NCBI GenBank assembly: GCA_030490835.1 | Contig: CM059972.1 | Location: forward strand, 17,771,764-17,835,763 | Source of the DNA: Annona cherimola | Taxonomy: Eukaryota; Streptophyta; Magnoliopsida; Magnoliales; Annonaceae | Reading direction: 5' to 3' | DNA length: 64,000 nt | Part shown: piece by piece, positions 1 to 11,143 of the stretch | How positions within the stretch are numbered: the first letter of the stretch is position 1 | Layout of the letters: each line of letters opens with the position of its first letter | Notes under the pieces: model-generated | The model's input: the letters and a program-made list of their open reading frames with translations, nothing else | Told to the model about the DNA's origin: nothing | Databases searched by the model: none | Translations under genes and position numbers: made by a program

Positions 1-19
1 CTATAGCTACGACTGCTAT

Positions 20-286
20 TTAATTGAATCCATTCTCATCACCTGATAGTGAACTAGAAAACCAAGAAGAAAGCAAGTGGACGGCAATTATCAGCATGAG
101 AGGCGACACCATCATCACGAACTCGATGGGCTGGAGGATTGCTCGATCGACCGCCTCATGATTCTTGTTCCACGACAGAACCACGAATAAAATGAGTATG
201 CTAAGGAAGAAACAAACATGTAGAAAATGAGTAGGGTAATGATGCTGCAGGGAGAAACAGGGACTGTTTTCGTGGTGATAGCTCAT
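20..286 (-). CDS. Small plant two-pass membrane protein (function unknown)
   Basis: Single-exon 88-residue protein starting at the ATG at 286 and ending at a TAA at 20-22. Two hydrophobic segments are visible, about residues 21-39 (Phe/Leu/Ile/Val-rich, ending in SWN) and 55-76 (containing MVSPLMLIIAVH). A short His-rich N-terminus precedes them. The pattern, including the MVSP-L-L--AVH motif in the second helix, resembles a plant-specific family of small uncharacterised transmembrane proteins. From memory, family members often carry a further C-terminal helix after an RAGGSPWG-like loop. Here the protein stops right after the second helix, so this copy may be short, or its 3' part may lie beyond the window edge. 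The sequence upstream of the start is CT-rich on the coding strand, like a plant 5' leader. Localisation and function are not evident from the sequence. Confidence 0.6.
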   Translation of the reverse strand: MSYHHENSPCFSLQHHYPTHFLHVCFFLSILILFVVLSWNKNHEAVDRAILQPIEFVMMVSPLMLIIAVHLLSSWFSSSLSGDENGFN

Positions 287-573
287 TTTTTTTTTCTCTT
301 CTCGTGGATGGATGAAGAAGAAGGAAGAAAGAAGAAGAAGAGATATATGGGGGTGAGTTTTCTGAAAGGCTACCTGGGATGTCTTTTTAAGCGAGAGGGA
401 GCGTTACGACGCGCTTTTCTTCTTTTCTTCATCAGGAATTTAGATGAGTGTCCGTTGGGAAGCGTGGGCTCCAAATTCCAATCCCATCTTAATTGTTAAT
501 TAGCTTTACCGGATAAATTAAGCCATGCATTAATTAATTAAACCCAACATGGCCAGATATTCTCTTTTGAAGC

Positions 574-575
<2 letters not shown>
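287..575 (-). other. Upstream leader/promoter region of the small membrane protein gene
   Basis: On the minus strand this stretch is rich in CTT/TTC and includes a long pyrimidine tract up to the start codon, as in plant 5' leaders. A weak TTAAAAAG box lies near 383-390. No canonical TATA box was recognised and no other gene is visible. Confidence 0.3.

Positions 576-578
<3 letters not shown>

Positions 579-629
<51 letters not shown>
579..629. repeat. (TA)n-(TG)n microsatellite
   Basis: About 38 bases of uninterrupted TA dinucleotides run directly into TG dinucleotides. Confidence 0.95.
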
Positions 630-875
630 TTTCAAACAATCATCAATATGAATAAACCCATTGAATTAACGATCACTAACTAGCATTCCCTTGTCAATTG
701 TCATGTCACGATTTATGATCATAATCGCTTTTGGAATATATGGATGTAGTTAATGAAAGAAATAGTTATAAATTAAGCCATGGGATTCCTCCTTCTAGAC
801 CCGCCTTTACTTTGTTCTTTCTTAGTTGTTCTCAAGCTGGGAGCATCCTATGTTCAAGTTTAGAAACTTTTGGCG
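630..875. other. Intergenic, nothing recognised
   Basis: AT-rich sequence without a gene-like frame. It leads into the foldback element that follows. Confidence 0.4.
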
Positions 876-1294
876 GTACGTTTGGGATCCCAATCATATA
901 CACCCGGGTGCATTCAGCCTCAATGCACCCGGGTGTACTACACCCATTTTTTTTTGAAATTTTTTTTACACAATGGTTAATCTAGGTTTATTTAACATAT
1001 GTATCAATTTTTACTATTTTTGGAGACTTTTAGATATTTTTTTAAGATTTTTAAAAATCAGTGGCATTTTCGGTAATTTTAAATTACGGAAAATGCCACT
1101 GATTTTTAAAAATCTAAAAAAAATATCTAAAAATCTCCAAAAATAGTAAAAATCGACACATATGTTAAAAAAACCTATATTAACAGATTCATGAAAAAAA
1201 TTTCAAAAAAAAATAAAAGAAAATGGGTGTAGTACACCCGGGTGCATTGAGGCTGAATGCACCCGGGTGTATATGATTGGGATCCGTAGGTTTG
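876..1294. mobile_element. Foldback (long inverted repeat) element with 9-bp target duplication, copy FB-1
   Basis: Two arms of about 195 bp, 885-1077 and 1084-1285, are near-perfect inverted copies meeting at about 1081. The outer arm carries a palindromic CACCCGGGTG block twice; the inner arm is AT-rich. The element begins GGATCCCAATC and ends GATTGGGATCC. The flanks are GTACGTTTG on the left and GTAGGTTTG on the right, a 9-bp duplication with one mismatch, as left by Mutator-like transposases. It has no coding capacity; open frames across it are by-products of the palindrome. Confidence 0.8.
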
Positions 1295-1529
1295 GCCCTC
1301 TGGATTGCCAGCGCCACGCATAAAGAAATGCTCACTCATTTGAACAACCGTATATGAATTATGAACCAGAACCTGGTAATCTTTGGTTGAATATTCCCGA
1401 CTTTCGGTTCCGATTTTCCTAATCATCCATGAAATTCAAAATCCTGATCACTTAGGAAGAATAATACTAATACTCTGATTTTATTCGCATGCAAACCCAA
1501 CGTCCGGATCATGTGCACTGTAGCTTCAT

Positions 1530-1765
1530 GCACCCCGTGCAAAAACCCATTTAATTTTTTTTTGAAATTTTTTATATAATTGTTAATCTAGGTGTATTTA
1601 ATATATGTATCAATTTTTTACCATTTTGGAGACATTTATATTTTTTTATTTTTTAAATTTAGTGGCAATTTTGTAATTTTCAGTGTAATTTTTTTAAAAT
1701 ATATCTAGATTAACGATTGTATAAAAAAAAATTCAAATTTTTTTTTTAAAAATGGGTGCATTTCA
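1530..1765. mobile_element. Degenerate foldback element, copy FB-2
   Basis: It starts with GCACCCCGTGC and AAACCCATTT and ends with AAAATGGGTGCA in inverted orientation. The centre has the same AT-rich core as the 876-1294 element (GTTAATCTAGGTGTATTTAA, then an ACCATTTT-GGAG motif). The arms have decayed and no target duplication was seen. Confidence 0.55.
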
Positions 1766-1794
1766 GTCAACCTTGACTATATATATGCACGTAG

Positions 1795-2150
1795 AGAGCT
1801 CATCATGTGCAGATGGACTTATGGTGCAGTCCACTGCAAATGAGTCATATACATATTATAATATAATGAAATTTTATACAATTATTTATCCACATAAAAA
1901 TCATATTTTATACGATTTAGATGTTAAAATACTATTTTAAATTTGATATTTATGTTAAACTATTTTTTATGTTGATTTTGCACCATTTGAAAATAGAGAC
2001 TATACACATGTTAGATTTGGACGAAAATTGGTATGTTAATAAAGTGAACAATTTTAAATACAATAGGTGAAGTAGATTTCTCATTTATGATCAAATGGGG
2101 TCCACAGTGCATGAATTGCACGGTGTAGTTGTATGCACTGAATCATTTTC
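1795..2150 (+). mobile_element. Dispersed MITE, family M1 copy 1
   Basis: It shares an ordered series of motifs with copies near 10.6, 19.0, 20.7, 24.6, 27.0, 35.6 and 36.1 kb: GAAATTTTATACAATTATTTAT, then ATCAAACTATTTTAT-TGTTGATTTT, a GATGAAAATT-like box, and GTAGATTATAATTTTAT-like sequence before a GTGGG/GGTCCAC end. The ends contain GGTGCAGTCCACTGCA- and GAATTGCACGGTG-like inverted sequence. Noncoding. Confidence 0.55.
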
Positions 2151-3520
2151 CATATATATATGGGGCACAGTCCTCTCAAAAACTTTTTTTAAAAATATTT
2201 TTTGGCATTTATATACGGGCTCAAGAATGAAAATTATATATATTTATAATTTTTGCATGCTTGATACGAACACCAAAAAATTAAAAAATAAAAAAGCTCT
2301 TAGGAGCACAGAGTCGGGCTCATATATAGCCTTGGACAGTAATTTGTCAATTTTATAGATGAGAAATTAAAAAAATGCACTTAGGAGGTCCAATTGGCAC
2401 ACACATATAATAAAAAATGGGAAATGATTTCTATAAATTTAATAGCTATTTTTTGTTTTAAAAACTTTTAAACGTCTACATAATGTAAAAAAAAAAAATT
2501 AATATATATATATTTACGATGCGAAAATTTATTTTAATTGGAAACTATATGATATAAATTTTAACATAATGTGAAGGTAAATATGAAACTATTAGAATTT
2601 AAAAACTGAAAATAGATAAATAATATGTAAAAATTTCATAATATTTGATTTGTAGCGTCATAACTAAATATATTGGGATGAATATTATGAAAAATTTAGA
2701 TAAAAAAAACAATTGTCAAAACGTTTCCATGCAAACATTTAACAAGGACTCACTCCCCGTTAAAAATAATGCACCGCCAACTTTTCACATACGTCCTTGA
2801 TTTATTTATTTATTTATTTTTTGATGCAACATATGTCCTTGATTTTAGCGAAATTAGAAAAGAAATTTCGACTCCCAACGGTAGAAGAGTCATCAACGCA
2901 TGCACATGCCGTGTAGGGCCACCTTTTCTGTCGGCCTCTAATTTCTTTTCTCTGTATTCTTCAAGTTGCTGGCTAAGATTATAAGACCTGCCTCAGCCGA
3001 GAGCCGTTGATGTTATGGGTTGCCAACGCAACATACCACATTCATTCCAGGAATAGTATTCAAATGCCGTATATCTACCGAAGTTTTCTATAATTCGTAT
3101 GGAAAGATCGAACTTCGTGTGGTTTGGAAGAATTTTTATTTGGCAACGAACAGATTATTCTCAATGCATGTAAAAACTCGCTTCTGGGCCCAACGTTTGG
3201 ACCTAATTAATTTAATATTATTAACTTTTTTATTGGTATATTACACATGTATTACAATCAAGAGCATTTCTACCCTAAATAATGATAAATGTGATACTAG
3301 CTTACCCTCATTTAAAAAGTATCATGGTACTACGAAAATTAAAAGTTCATTAATGTATTTTCGGAAAAACTATGGTGGCTTCACTATTTTTTCCATGTCA
3401 CGCATTGCGGCATTTCGAGAAGATCTAGGCCAATATATACTTGTACTCATACATTTTTATTTTTCAAAAACAATTATTTGAACATTTTGATATATAGATG
3501 AGAACTATAATACCTTAACC
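2151..3520. other. Intergenic, no supported gene
   Basis: AT-rich sequence with homopolymer runs. The longest frame, starting near 3020 with a non-ATG codon, has no recognisable domain and sits in repeat-like sequence. I see no RNA gene. Confidence 0.4.
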
Positions 3521-4566
3521 TAAGGATGGGAATTAGAGCAAGTCATGGGGACGGGGTTAGACTACGATAATTATAATATCTTAACCAGGGGTAGAAAAAA
3601 GGGCAGGTTGTACGGGGTCAAGACTTGCCTAACTCTCATCTTACTTTTAAAAATCTTGGTTGATCATATTTTTTTATACTAAGTTAGTTAATGTTAGTTT
3701 AATCCTTATTTTTTTTAATAGTCCTTAGAATAAATTTTGAATTAGTCTTGGGTTGATATCAGGATAACAATGTTGGTCTCGAGTTTATGGCAAAATCCAA
3801 AAGGGAAGAGATGAATTGAGTTTTTTGAAAAATTCTTTATTAATTAAAGTTTAACCCCTTATGAGTTTAATTCTCTATGATGAATAGGGGCAGCAATCGG
3901 GGTGGGCCATACTGGGTCAAGGTTTGTCCAACCCTTATTCTACTTTTTAAAAATTGAGTTTGACCTTTTTTATACCGGGTCGAGATAAGGTCAGTTTTTC
4001 CGGGACAAACTTTGGTTTAACATCTGACTGATTTTGGGATAGCGGATCGGGTCAAAAATACGAGTCAAATAAAATAATTTTAAGAATTTATATACCTATC
4101 AAACATAAATATACATCCATACTAAATTTAAATATTATATGCTTCAATATTTCACTAATTATTAAAAAACACATAATTAAGAAAACAAAACATTTAAAAA
4201 TATAGTATAAATTTATTAAAATAGGTTAATATACAATTACATATAAGGGTTATATATGTACAAATTTTTTTATTGATTCTTATATTATTTTCTGAATAAA
4301 TTAATTTTTCTATTGTTGATAGAATGAATTATAAAAAAGTGAAAATTTTAAAAGAAAATAATAATAATATTTAAACATAGGCTTATAATTTTTAATAAAT
4401 TAATATATGCGGGATATGGTCGACCCACCCGACCTTATTTTTAAATTCGGATAAAAATTTCTAACCCATCTCTATATTGGGTAAAAAATATATTTGTTTA
4501 CCAAGCCAAAAAACGAGTTGGGTCAAAGCCAGGTCACGGGTCGACCCACCCTAATTCCCACCCCTA
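3521..4566. mobile_element. hAT-like non-autonomous element (composite, several nested left ends)
   Basis: The right end is CTAATTCCCACCCCTA. Inverted partners occur on the left at 3521 (TAAGGATGGGAATTAG) and at 3886 (TAGGGGCAGCAATC). Sub-terminal sequence repeats GGGTCGACCC and CGGGTC-type motifs, as in plant hAT elements with CAGGGGTG/TAGGGGTG ends. GATGAA immediately precedes the 3886 end and immediately follows the right end, possibly a decayed target duplication. No transposase frame is present. Confidence 0.6.
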
Positions 4567-4574
4567 GATGAAAT

Positions 4575-5590
4575 GTGTTAGGAGATAGAATGAGATGATG
4601 TAAATAAAATATAAAATGCAAACAATCAGACCATATAAGATATAACAATATATAGTAGTTCGGGCAAACTTTCCTATTTCACTCTTTCAAGCTCACAACC
4701 CTTGTGTCTTGGATTCTACTATTGTATATCCAATACAATTTAGAGCATCCACTTTATTTTAAATTTTAACTCTAGGAGTATATATAATAATCGTTTGTTG
4801 GTGAGACCAACTCTAACTAACAAAATTTAATCCATTGGTGTGACAAACTTAAACCAATCAAGCAAAACTCGGTAGTGAGATAAAGTCAAACTAACCCCCT
4901 ATTTTGCTTCTTCTTGAATTTGGTCTCCAACATCAATCAAAGGCAACAACCAAAAATAAAATAGATAAAAAATTTACACTTTATAATATATAATCAATCT
5001 GCTTCAAAAGCTTGTTGTTGTGTGAAGAAAATGATTTTATAAGTTCACTTGAAGCTTTAGTAGTTGTTGAAATAATGTCAAGACTCTTGAATATTGGAAG
5101 GTGGAAGCTCGTTTTATGTTTCCAACTTCTCTTCACCCTCATACTTCAATTATATTTATAAAGAAGAGGAAGATTTAGCCGTTGGAATGGTGGTTAGCAT
5201 GCATTTAATACTCCGACATTCAAAATTTTTTATCGTAAGTCTCATGTGAAGTCGACTTTGAGTACGGCTTCGCCTTGCTAAACCTTACTGTCTATTTTTT
5301 TATCTTCGAAGTTGCAGGTGAAGTCGATTTGGGTTGAGATTTCACTGAAGTTATAAGTGAAGTCGACTTGGGCTAAAAGTTTACTTTGCTGAACTTGCTA
5401 TATATAGACTTAAGTTCTTGAAACTTAATTTATTTTACATTTTTATCTTTATACAAATAATTGGAGACATAATGTCTAAGTACACTTATACATATTCATT
5501 AGAACATTTTTTTATTAATTTTTTTGGTTTGTTAATCATCGAAATCAAATTAATCTTTTCAAAACAAGCATATGACTACAAGAAAGTCGG
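4575..5590 (-). repeat. LTR-like fragment, inverted relative to its neighbour
   Basis: Read on the minus strand it begins near 5545 with GATTAACAAACC, has repeated GAAGTCGACTTGGG-type motifs near 5230-5380, and ends near 4655 with the GTTGCCCGAACCACTAT-like block. The same blocks occur in the same order on the plus strand at 5660-7110. The shared order marks it as a diverged copy of the same LTR in the opposite orientation. Confidence 0.55.
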
Positions 5591-5639
5591 ATAAAAAATG
5601 CAATTTAAGTATAATACTTTTAAAATTTTATACTATTGG

Positions 5640-7280
5640 AATTTAAGGCAAATTAAGCACAATCCATGTTTTGATGATTAACAACTTAATTTGAGAATTA
5701 ATTAAGCACTAATGAGTTTGCTAGTGTTTCGAAGGTTAAAAATTCAAGATTGAAAGGATAGCAGGTCAAAGTCACAGTCTCAAGTCGACTCAGCCATCGA
5801 CTTAGGTAAAGTTGATTCCCAAGTAGACTCTAGAATTGACTTCAAGTGCATTAAATTCACTAGAGCTGAAATTGGGACTCGGAGACAAGTGAAGTCGCAG
5901 TCTAAGTCGACTCCACTTGCGACTTAGGTGAAGTCGCAAACCCAAGTTGACTCCAGATGCGACTTGGGTATAGCCTTGCTGAAGACTTCGAATTCTCAGA
6001 GATCAAGTTGCTTTCCAAGTCGACTCTACAATGCGACTTAGGTGAAGTTGAATCTCAAGTCGACCCGAACTTGCAACTTGGGTAAAGTCGAAGTCCAAGT
6101 CGACCCAACTGAGAGACTCAAATACATGACCACTTCGGATTACTTCAAAAATGTCATATTATTGAATGAACAACATTTATATTGAAGTTTGGACAACAAG
6201 ATCAAGAAGGGCAATCATCATGAATCAAGGTCACAAAGAAGATCTTCTCAAGAGTAGAAGGTATTGCTTTGTTTTTGAGCAAACAGATGCATACCAAAGA
6301 TATTTAATGAAGAACAAGAGAAGAAAAAGAAATGTACAATATTAAGATCACTTGCAAGATCTCAAAGTTCCAAGAAAATCAAATGGTTGGTGAAGTTGCA
6401 CCCCGAAGTCGACTCCACCTGCGACTTGGGTCAAGTCCGAGACTAAGTCGACCTGAAGCTGGAACTTGGAAGTGGAAGCTGAAAACCGAAGTCGCACCCG
6501 AAGTCGACTCCACCATGCGACTTGGATGAAGTCGCATGCCAAGTCGACTCCACATGCGACTTGGTTCGCAACGGTCAGAAAAATTCAAACGTTGGCGCAT
6601 TAAAATGCGCGCCACCTACCACCAAACGTTCGAATTTACCTCCCATTATTTAAAGAGCTTCAAGGGAACGTGAATGGGGTTAGAAAAATATTGATTGAGC
6701 TCACCTTCCACTCTCTCTTGCATTTTAAGTTGATCTACAAGAAGATTAAAGAAGAACTGTGCTTCAAAGCTGCTGAAAGTTGCATTGTTGTATTTCCTAC
6801 TGCTTCTACAAGTTCTTCTGAGTTGCTACAAACTGCCTACATGAATCTGTAAAGTGTTGATCTTTCTTTTGTTGATTACTATTTTTTCCCACTTGGTTTG
6901 ATATTGGAAATCGAAATCAAGTGAAGGCCAAGTAGTGTATGACTGGAGTGAGACTCATCACCTACTTGTGCTGTGTTTGTACAAGCCCCCTAAAACTAGG
7001 ATCTAGAAGAGAGTTGTTGCTCTAGTTGTATTGAAATTCAACAGTGGAACTCAAGCCACAACGGGTGTGAGCTTGGAAGAGTGGAGTAGGGGAAGGTTGC
7101 CCGAACCACTATAAATCTTTGTCTCTTGGAGTGGTTTGACTGTTTATGTATTACTATTTTATTTTTCTATATCTTTCTATCTATTTCATTGAGGGATTAA
7201 CTCTAAAAAGGAAAAAATTTCTGTTTAAGCAAAGAATTTTAAAATACTCAATTCACCTATCCCCTCTTGGGGTAATTGCC
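5640..7280 (+). mobile_element. Probable solo LTR of a Ty1/copia (Maximus/SIRE-type) retrotransposon
   Basis: It starts near a TGTTTTGATGATTAACAAC block. It ends with TCAATTCACCTATCCCCTCTTGGGG followed by AATTGCCA, sequence typical of the 5' and 3' parts of long Maximus-lineage LTRs. The first half contains many copies of a GAAGTCGACTYnnnnTGCGACTTGGGT motif. No primer-binding site, gag or pol frame follows, so it is most simply a solo LTR of about 1.6 kb. The exact ends and target duplication were not fixed. Small frames inside it (for example 6332-6529 and its antisense) come from the repeated motif. Confidence 0.5.
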
Positions 7281-7289
7281 ATAAACTCG

Positions 7290-7856
7290 GGACTAACATA
7301 TACACTTATGAAAATAAAGACACAACTATGCTAAATTAAAATATCGTATGCTTTAATATTTTACTAATTAAAAATGAACATTACTACTAAATAAAATATG
7401 AGCAAATATAGTGTACATTTATTAAAATAGGCTAATAAAACATATTTTGTTCATAATATACTTTGTTATTTATAAAAATATTTTTCTAAAATAATAGCAT
7501 AAATGCTAAAAAAATTATAATTATGCATAAGAGTTATATATATGCAAATATATGTTATTTATTCTTATTTTATTAATATAGTTAATAATAAATAATATGA
7601 GAATTTTGAAAGAAAATGAGAATAAAATCTTAATATACACTTATAGTTTATAATAAATAAATATATATAGTGCGGGTCAGGATTTTTTCAAATCAAGATA
7701 TGGTTAATCCATCCCAACTTTGTTTTTGAATTTAGATAAAAATTTATAACCTATTCCTATACAAGGTAAAAAAAAAAACCGTTAATTTAACTCAACAGAA
7801 AACAAGTAGGGTTAGGGTTGGGTTACAAGTCGACCCGCTCCAATTTTTATCTTTAA
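7290..7856. mobile_element. Truncated hAT-like copy (right half)
   Basis: The sequence parallels 4080-4566: ATATGCTTYAATATTT-ACTAATTA, a long AT stretch, then a terminal region with GGGTTACAAGTCGACCCGCTCC. Only the right half is present. Confidence 0.5.
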
Positions 7857-8864
7857 TCTTAACTATCATGTCGCGTACATTAGTTGGTTTGGATTTCCTT
7901 GAAATCTCATATTATCTTAAAAATGAAATGAGAACAACATGTGTGCATATTTTATTAACTAATAACAATATTCATAAGTATTTAATGTGAGAAAACTAAA
8001 ATGCATGTTCTTTTATTGTATTGGCCATGTACTACAAGCTGTAAGAATTGCTCAAACCATAAAAAGGGATTTGCCAAGTTAAAAATCTAGAAGAAAGTTA
8101 AAAAAATAAAGCTAATATAACAAGATTAAAGGTTATTTTTTAAAATCTAAGATACGAAAATAATTGGGATTAATTGAAAATGACATAACTCATGAAGGCA
8201 ACATGAGATCCACCGAAACTGTGGAACCCAATTAGATTTTCACCTTCTTGCGCACCAACGTGTAATATCCATTATTCATAGACACACAAAGCCGTAATAT
8301 CTCATCTTTTTTCTCCTAGATATAAAAGGGGAGACAAAACTCCCATACGGAGTTTTGAACCCGGATCACTAGTTTAAGAGGACTTGTCTTTTGCACTATA
8401 CAAAATTCTGATTTTTGACAATTAAAATTAATTGCTAAAGAAAAATTTGATTGCCAATAATTTATTCCACATGTCAATAGCAACTACTAAAAAATTATTT
8501 GATTGTTAATATTTCATGATTTTTGCGTTTAGGAAAATAAATTTTGATTTTAGTTGGAAAACATAACTATAAGCAAGAAACTTTTTTTGCCTATAAAAGC
8601 ATTCCTACAGTAAGGAAATTCGTCCTTATTTGCATAAGCAAGAAAAAATTTCCTTCCTTATAGCATTTTACTTGCTAGTAAACGTTTTTTTGGTTGCTAA
8701 AAATGTGTTTCTCGTAGTTTCACAGCCATACTGATGTTTATATAAAATTTTAATGAATCTAAAATAAAAGTACAGCCATGCATACTGAGATGATGAGAAA
8801 TCTTAAAAAAAGAAAAGAAAAATAAAATTAAACAAATGAATTGTAATTTAAAAAACTGAACCGT
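7857..8864. other. Intergenic, no supported gene
   Basis: AT-rich. A short segment near 8340-8400 contains GTTTTGAACCCGGATCAC, which on the minus strand resembles a tRNA B box. No full tRNA or SINE could be built around it. Confidence 0.4.
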
Positions 8865-9225
8865 ATGAACCGGCCGGACATTTCGTTCAGTGACCAAAAA
8901 CTACTGGATAACTAGACATCTCATTCAGCGACCAAAAACTACTGGATATGGAATAATAAAAATTAAATTGAGACATGAATTGGACATTTCATTCAGTGAC
9001 TAACAACTACTGGATATGAAATACTAAGTTAAACAGCGTTTGTTTTGCTATTCCCCAAAAAAAAAAAAAGAGAGTTAAACTGAAACATATGAACTGGGCA
9101 TGAATTTAATATGGAAAATTGGAATTTTAAAAAACCTAAACATATGAACTTCAATTTTTTCGATGACCAAAAATTACTAGACATGGAATATCAAAAATTA
9201 CGCTGAAACATAAGAACTGGACATG
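8865..9225 (+). repeat. Degenerate tandem repeat (GACATTTCATTCAGTGACCAAAAACTACTGG-like, in parts)
   Basis: Phrases such as TTCAGTGACCAAAAACTACT followed by GGATATGGAATA recur near 8885, 8920, 8990 and 9160 with unequal spacing and 10-30% change. This suggests an old, irregular minisatellite or a decayed multi-copy element. Confidence 0.5.
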
Positions 9226-9340
9226 CATATATAATAAAGTTTACACGGAACGTTAGAACATTGACTTCAAAATTGAAGTACTGGCATCCGTTTTTAAGTT
9301 TTTGCGGAGTTTTAGATACCAAAACATATCGGATATGTAT

Positions 9341-9345
9341 AAAAA
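9341..9345 (-). terminator. Pol III terminator of tRNA-Ala
   Basis: TTTTT on the minus strand begins two bases beyond the tRNA 3' end. Confidence 0.75.
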
Positions 9346-9347
9346 GA

Positions 9348-9420
9348 TGGAGATGCGGGGTATCGATCCCCGTACCTCTCGCATGCTAAGCGAGCGCTCT
9401 ACCATCTGAGCTACATCCCC
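9348..9420 (-). tRNA. tRNA-Ala (AGC)
   Basis: A complete intronless 73-nt cloverleaf on the minus strand. The acceptor stem is GGGGATG/CATCTCC (one G-U pair) with discriminator A. The D arm is GCTC/GAGC with the A-box sequence TAGCTCAGATGG. The anticodon stem CTCGC/GCGAG encloses loop TTAGCAT, giving anticodon AGC at 9385-9387. The T arm CGGGG/CCCCG encloses ATCGATA, providing the B box. CCA is not encoded, as expected for a eukaryotic nuclear gene. A run of five T on the transcribed strand lies just downstream. Confidence 0.95.
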
Positions 9421-10590
9421 TTGGATGTTTTTGTTTGAATGTTATTCTAAAGATAATATATCTAATTTCCCACCACACGTCCATAACCCGGATGATCCTG
9501 GGCTGCTATTCTATTCTGCTCTATTTCTCGTAATAATCACTGTTATCAGTTAATTAATTCCTTCAATTATCTTTTGCTATATTTGACTACTCAATTTATT
9601 CACCCACTTAGGATGTGGGAGGTACCAGCAAGAAAACTAGCAGAATCTATCTTTCATTTTCTAGAATAATACTCCATAGTTACTTTGTTAGCACTATTGT
9701 TAAATTTATAGTGGTGATATATATTTGGGTTAACTTGTAAATATATATAATAAAAAAATTTCGTGGGACAAGCCACTTGAACCCAAGCTCGAAATCCAAG
9801 GAGCTGCAATTGCCTTTCCTCAGCTGATCAGTACTTGGCTTCAAATAATTGTCGGAGGTTGCATGCATCATATGTCGAAATGAGCCATCCCTAAATAATT
9901 TGCATGAATGAGGCAACCAGTTGAGTTGATGGGCCGCTAGACCATATATATGTGCATGCATCAATATAACAGACGAACATAGGTGGATTAATTTTAATTA
10001 AAGAGGTAGTAGCATTAGAAAATGAAGCTTTGGATTAGAATTTAGAAGAGAATATTGTCTTACAAACAAGCTATCAGTTTAATGAATGAGGGGGAAAGAA
10101 GAGGCGGGCCATGCAAAAAAACTGAAGTCTGTTCTGAAAGCTCCGGCTTCATGTCTGTGGCCTCATCATGTGAGCTGGCCTTCCCATCCGACAGCGACCA
10201 CACTCACTGACCCATCAACCACTTTCCTCGTTTGCAACGTTAAACGATTGTAGGCCCCACCTAACTTAATTGTCATCCGCTCTCCCTTCTTTTTCCAATG
10301 CATACATGTGGTCCTCAAGCACTCTGTTTTTATAGTTTGTACATGTACTCTCTCTCTCTCTCTCTCTGTTATGTTCTTACTCTCGTCACCCGTTTTTACT
10401 GATATATAATAAATATCAAAAGGATTGCAATAAAAAAAATATATCAAGAGGACGGATAGCTGCTCCTTTGTAATGAATGCTCTGATATATAAATATGCAG
10501 ATATTAACTAGTTTCCTATCCAAGTACATGGTCACACATTCGAGGGAGAGCGAGAGAAGTTGTACATGGTGCAAGTATACGAAAAATTTG
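9421..10590. other. Intergenic with a (CT)n microsatellite
   Basis: No supported gene. A (CT)10-like run occupies 10347-10368. Minus-strand frames at 9680-9964 and 10166-10447 lack recognisable domains. Confidence 0.4.
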
Positions 10591-11030
10591 TCTTCGGGGT
10601 GAAGGTGTACTGTAATTAATGATATATTTGATCCAAAATGAGCCTACATGTACTTAAATATGTTGAAACTTTATACAATCATTTATTTATATATAAATTT
10701 TATAACAAATGATTTACATATTGAAAAAATAAATTTAAAGTTGTTATTTATATCAAACTATTTTATTACGTTGAATTTGTATTATTTTCAAATAAGATCT
10801 ATAAACGTATCTAATTAGGATGAAAATTAGTATGATAATAGAATACATAACTTTAAATAAATTAGTATGATAATAGAATATATAACTTTAAATAAATTAG
10901 TATGATAATAGAATACATAACTTTAAATACAATGGTTGGAGTAGATTATAATTTTATAATTATGTGGAGCCCATTTTGAAGTAACTGTACCGTAATTATG
11001 GTACAACGTGTGTGTGTATATATATATATA
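10590..11030 (+). mobile_element. Dispersed MITE, family M1 copy 2
   Basis: It has the full family order: GAAACTTTATACAATCATTTAT, TATATCAAACTATTTTATTACG, GATGAAAATTAGTATGATAA, GTAGATTATAATTTTATAAT, then GTGGAGCCCATTTT. The ends, near GGTGTACTGTAATTA and TACCGTAATTATGGTAC, are loosely inverted. A 35-bp segment inside is triplicated. Confidence 0.65.
10826..10930 (+). repeat. 35-bp tandem triplication inside M1 copy 2
   Basis: Three head-to-tail units start at 10826, 10861 and 10896 with ATTAGTATGATAATAGAATA. They differ at about one base (CATAAC versus TATAAC). Confidence 0.9.
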
Positions 11031-11143
11031 TATTGAGAATTACTTAGTTGGCCAGATCAAGTGATGACGTTGTAATTATGGTACAATGTGTATATATATA
11101 TATATTGAGAATTACTTAGTTGGCCAGATCAAGTGATGACGTT
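10992..11143 (+). repeat. 80-bp tandem duplication
   Basis: Units start at 10992 and 11072 (GTAATTATGGTACAAYGTG). They include a variable TA run and the same TTGGCCAGATCAAGTGATGA segment. Confidence 0.9.

Noticed and set aside
731..985. 84-codon frame at the left arm of FB-1 and a similar one on the minus strand at 1175-1426
   Set aside because: They are mirror-image products of the foldback palindrome.
3020..3481. 153-codon plus-strand frame
   Set aside because: It starts at a non-ATG codon, has no recognisable domain and shows no coding-like composition.
8290..8400. Possible tRNA or SINE on the minus strand (GGTTCAAAAC-like B box)
   Set aside because: No A box, cloverleaf or A tail could be matched around it.
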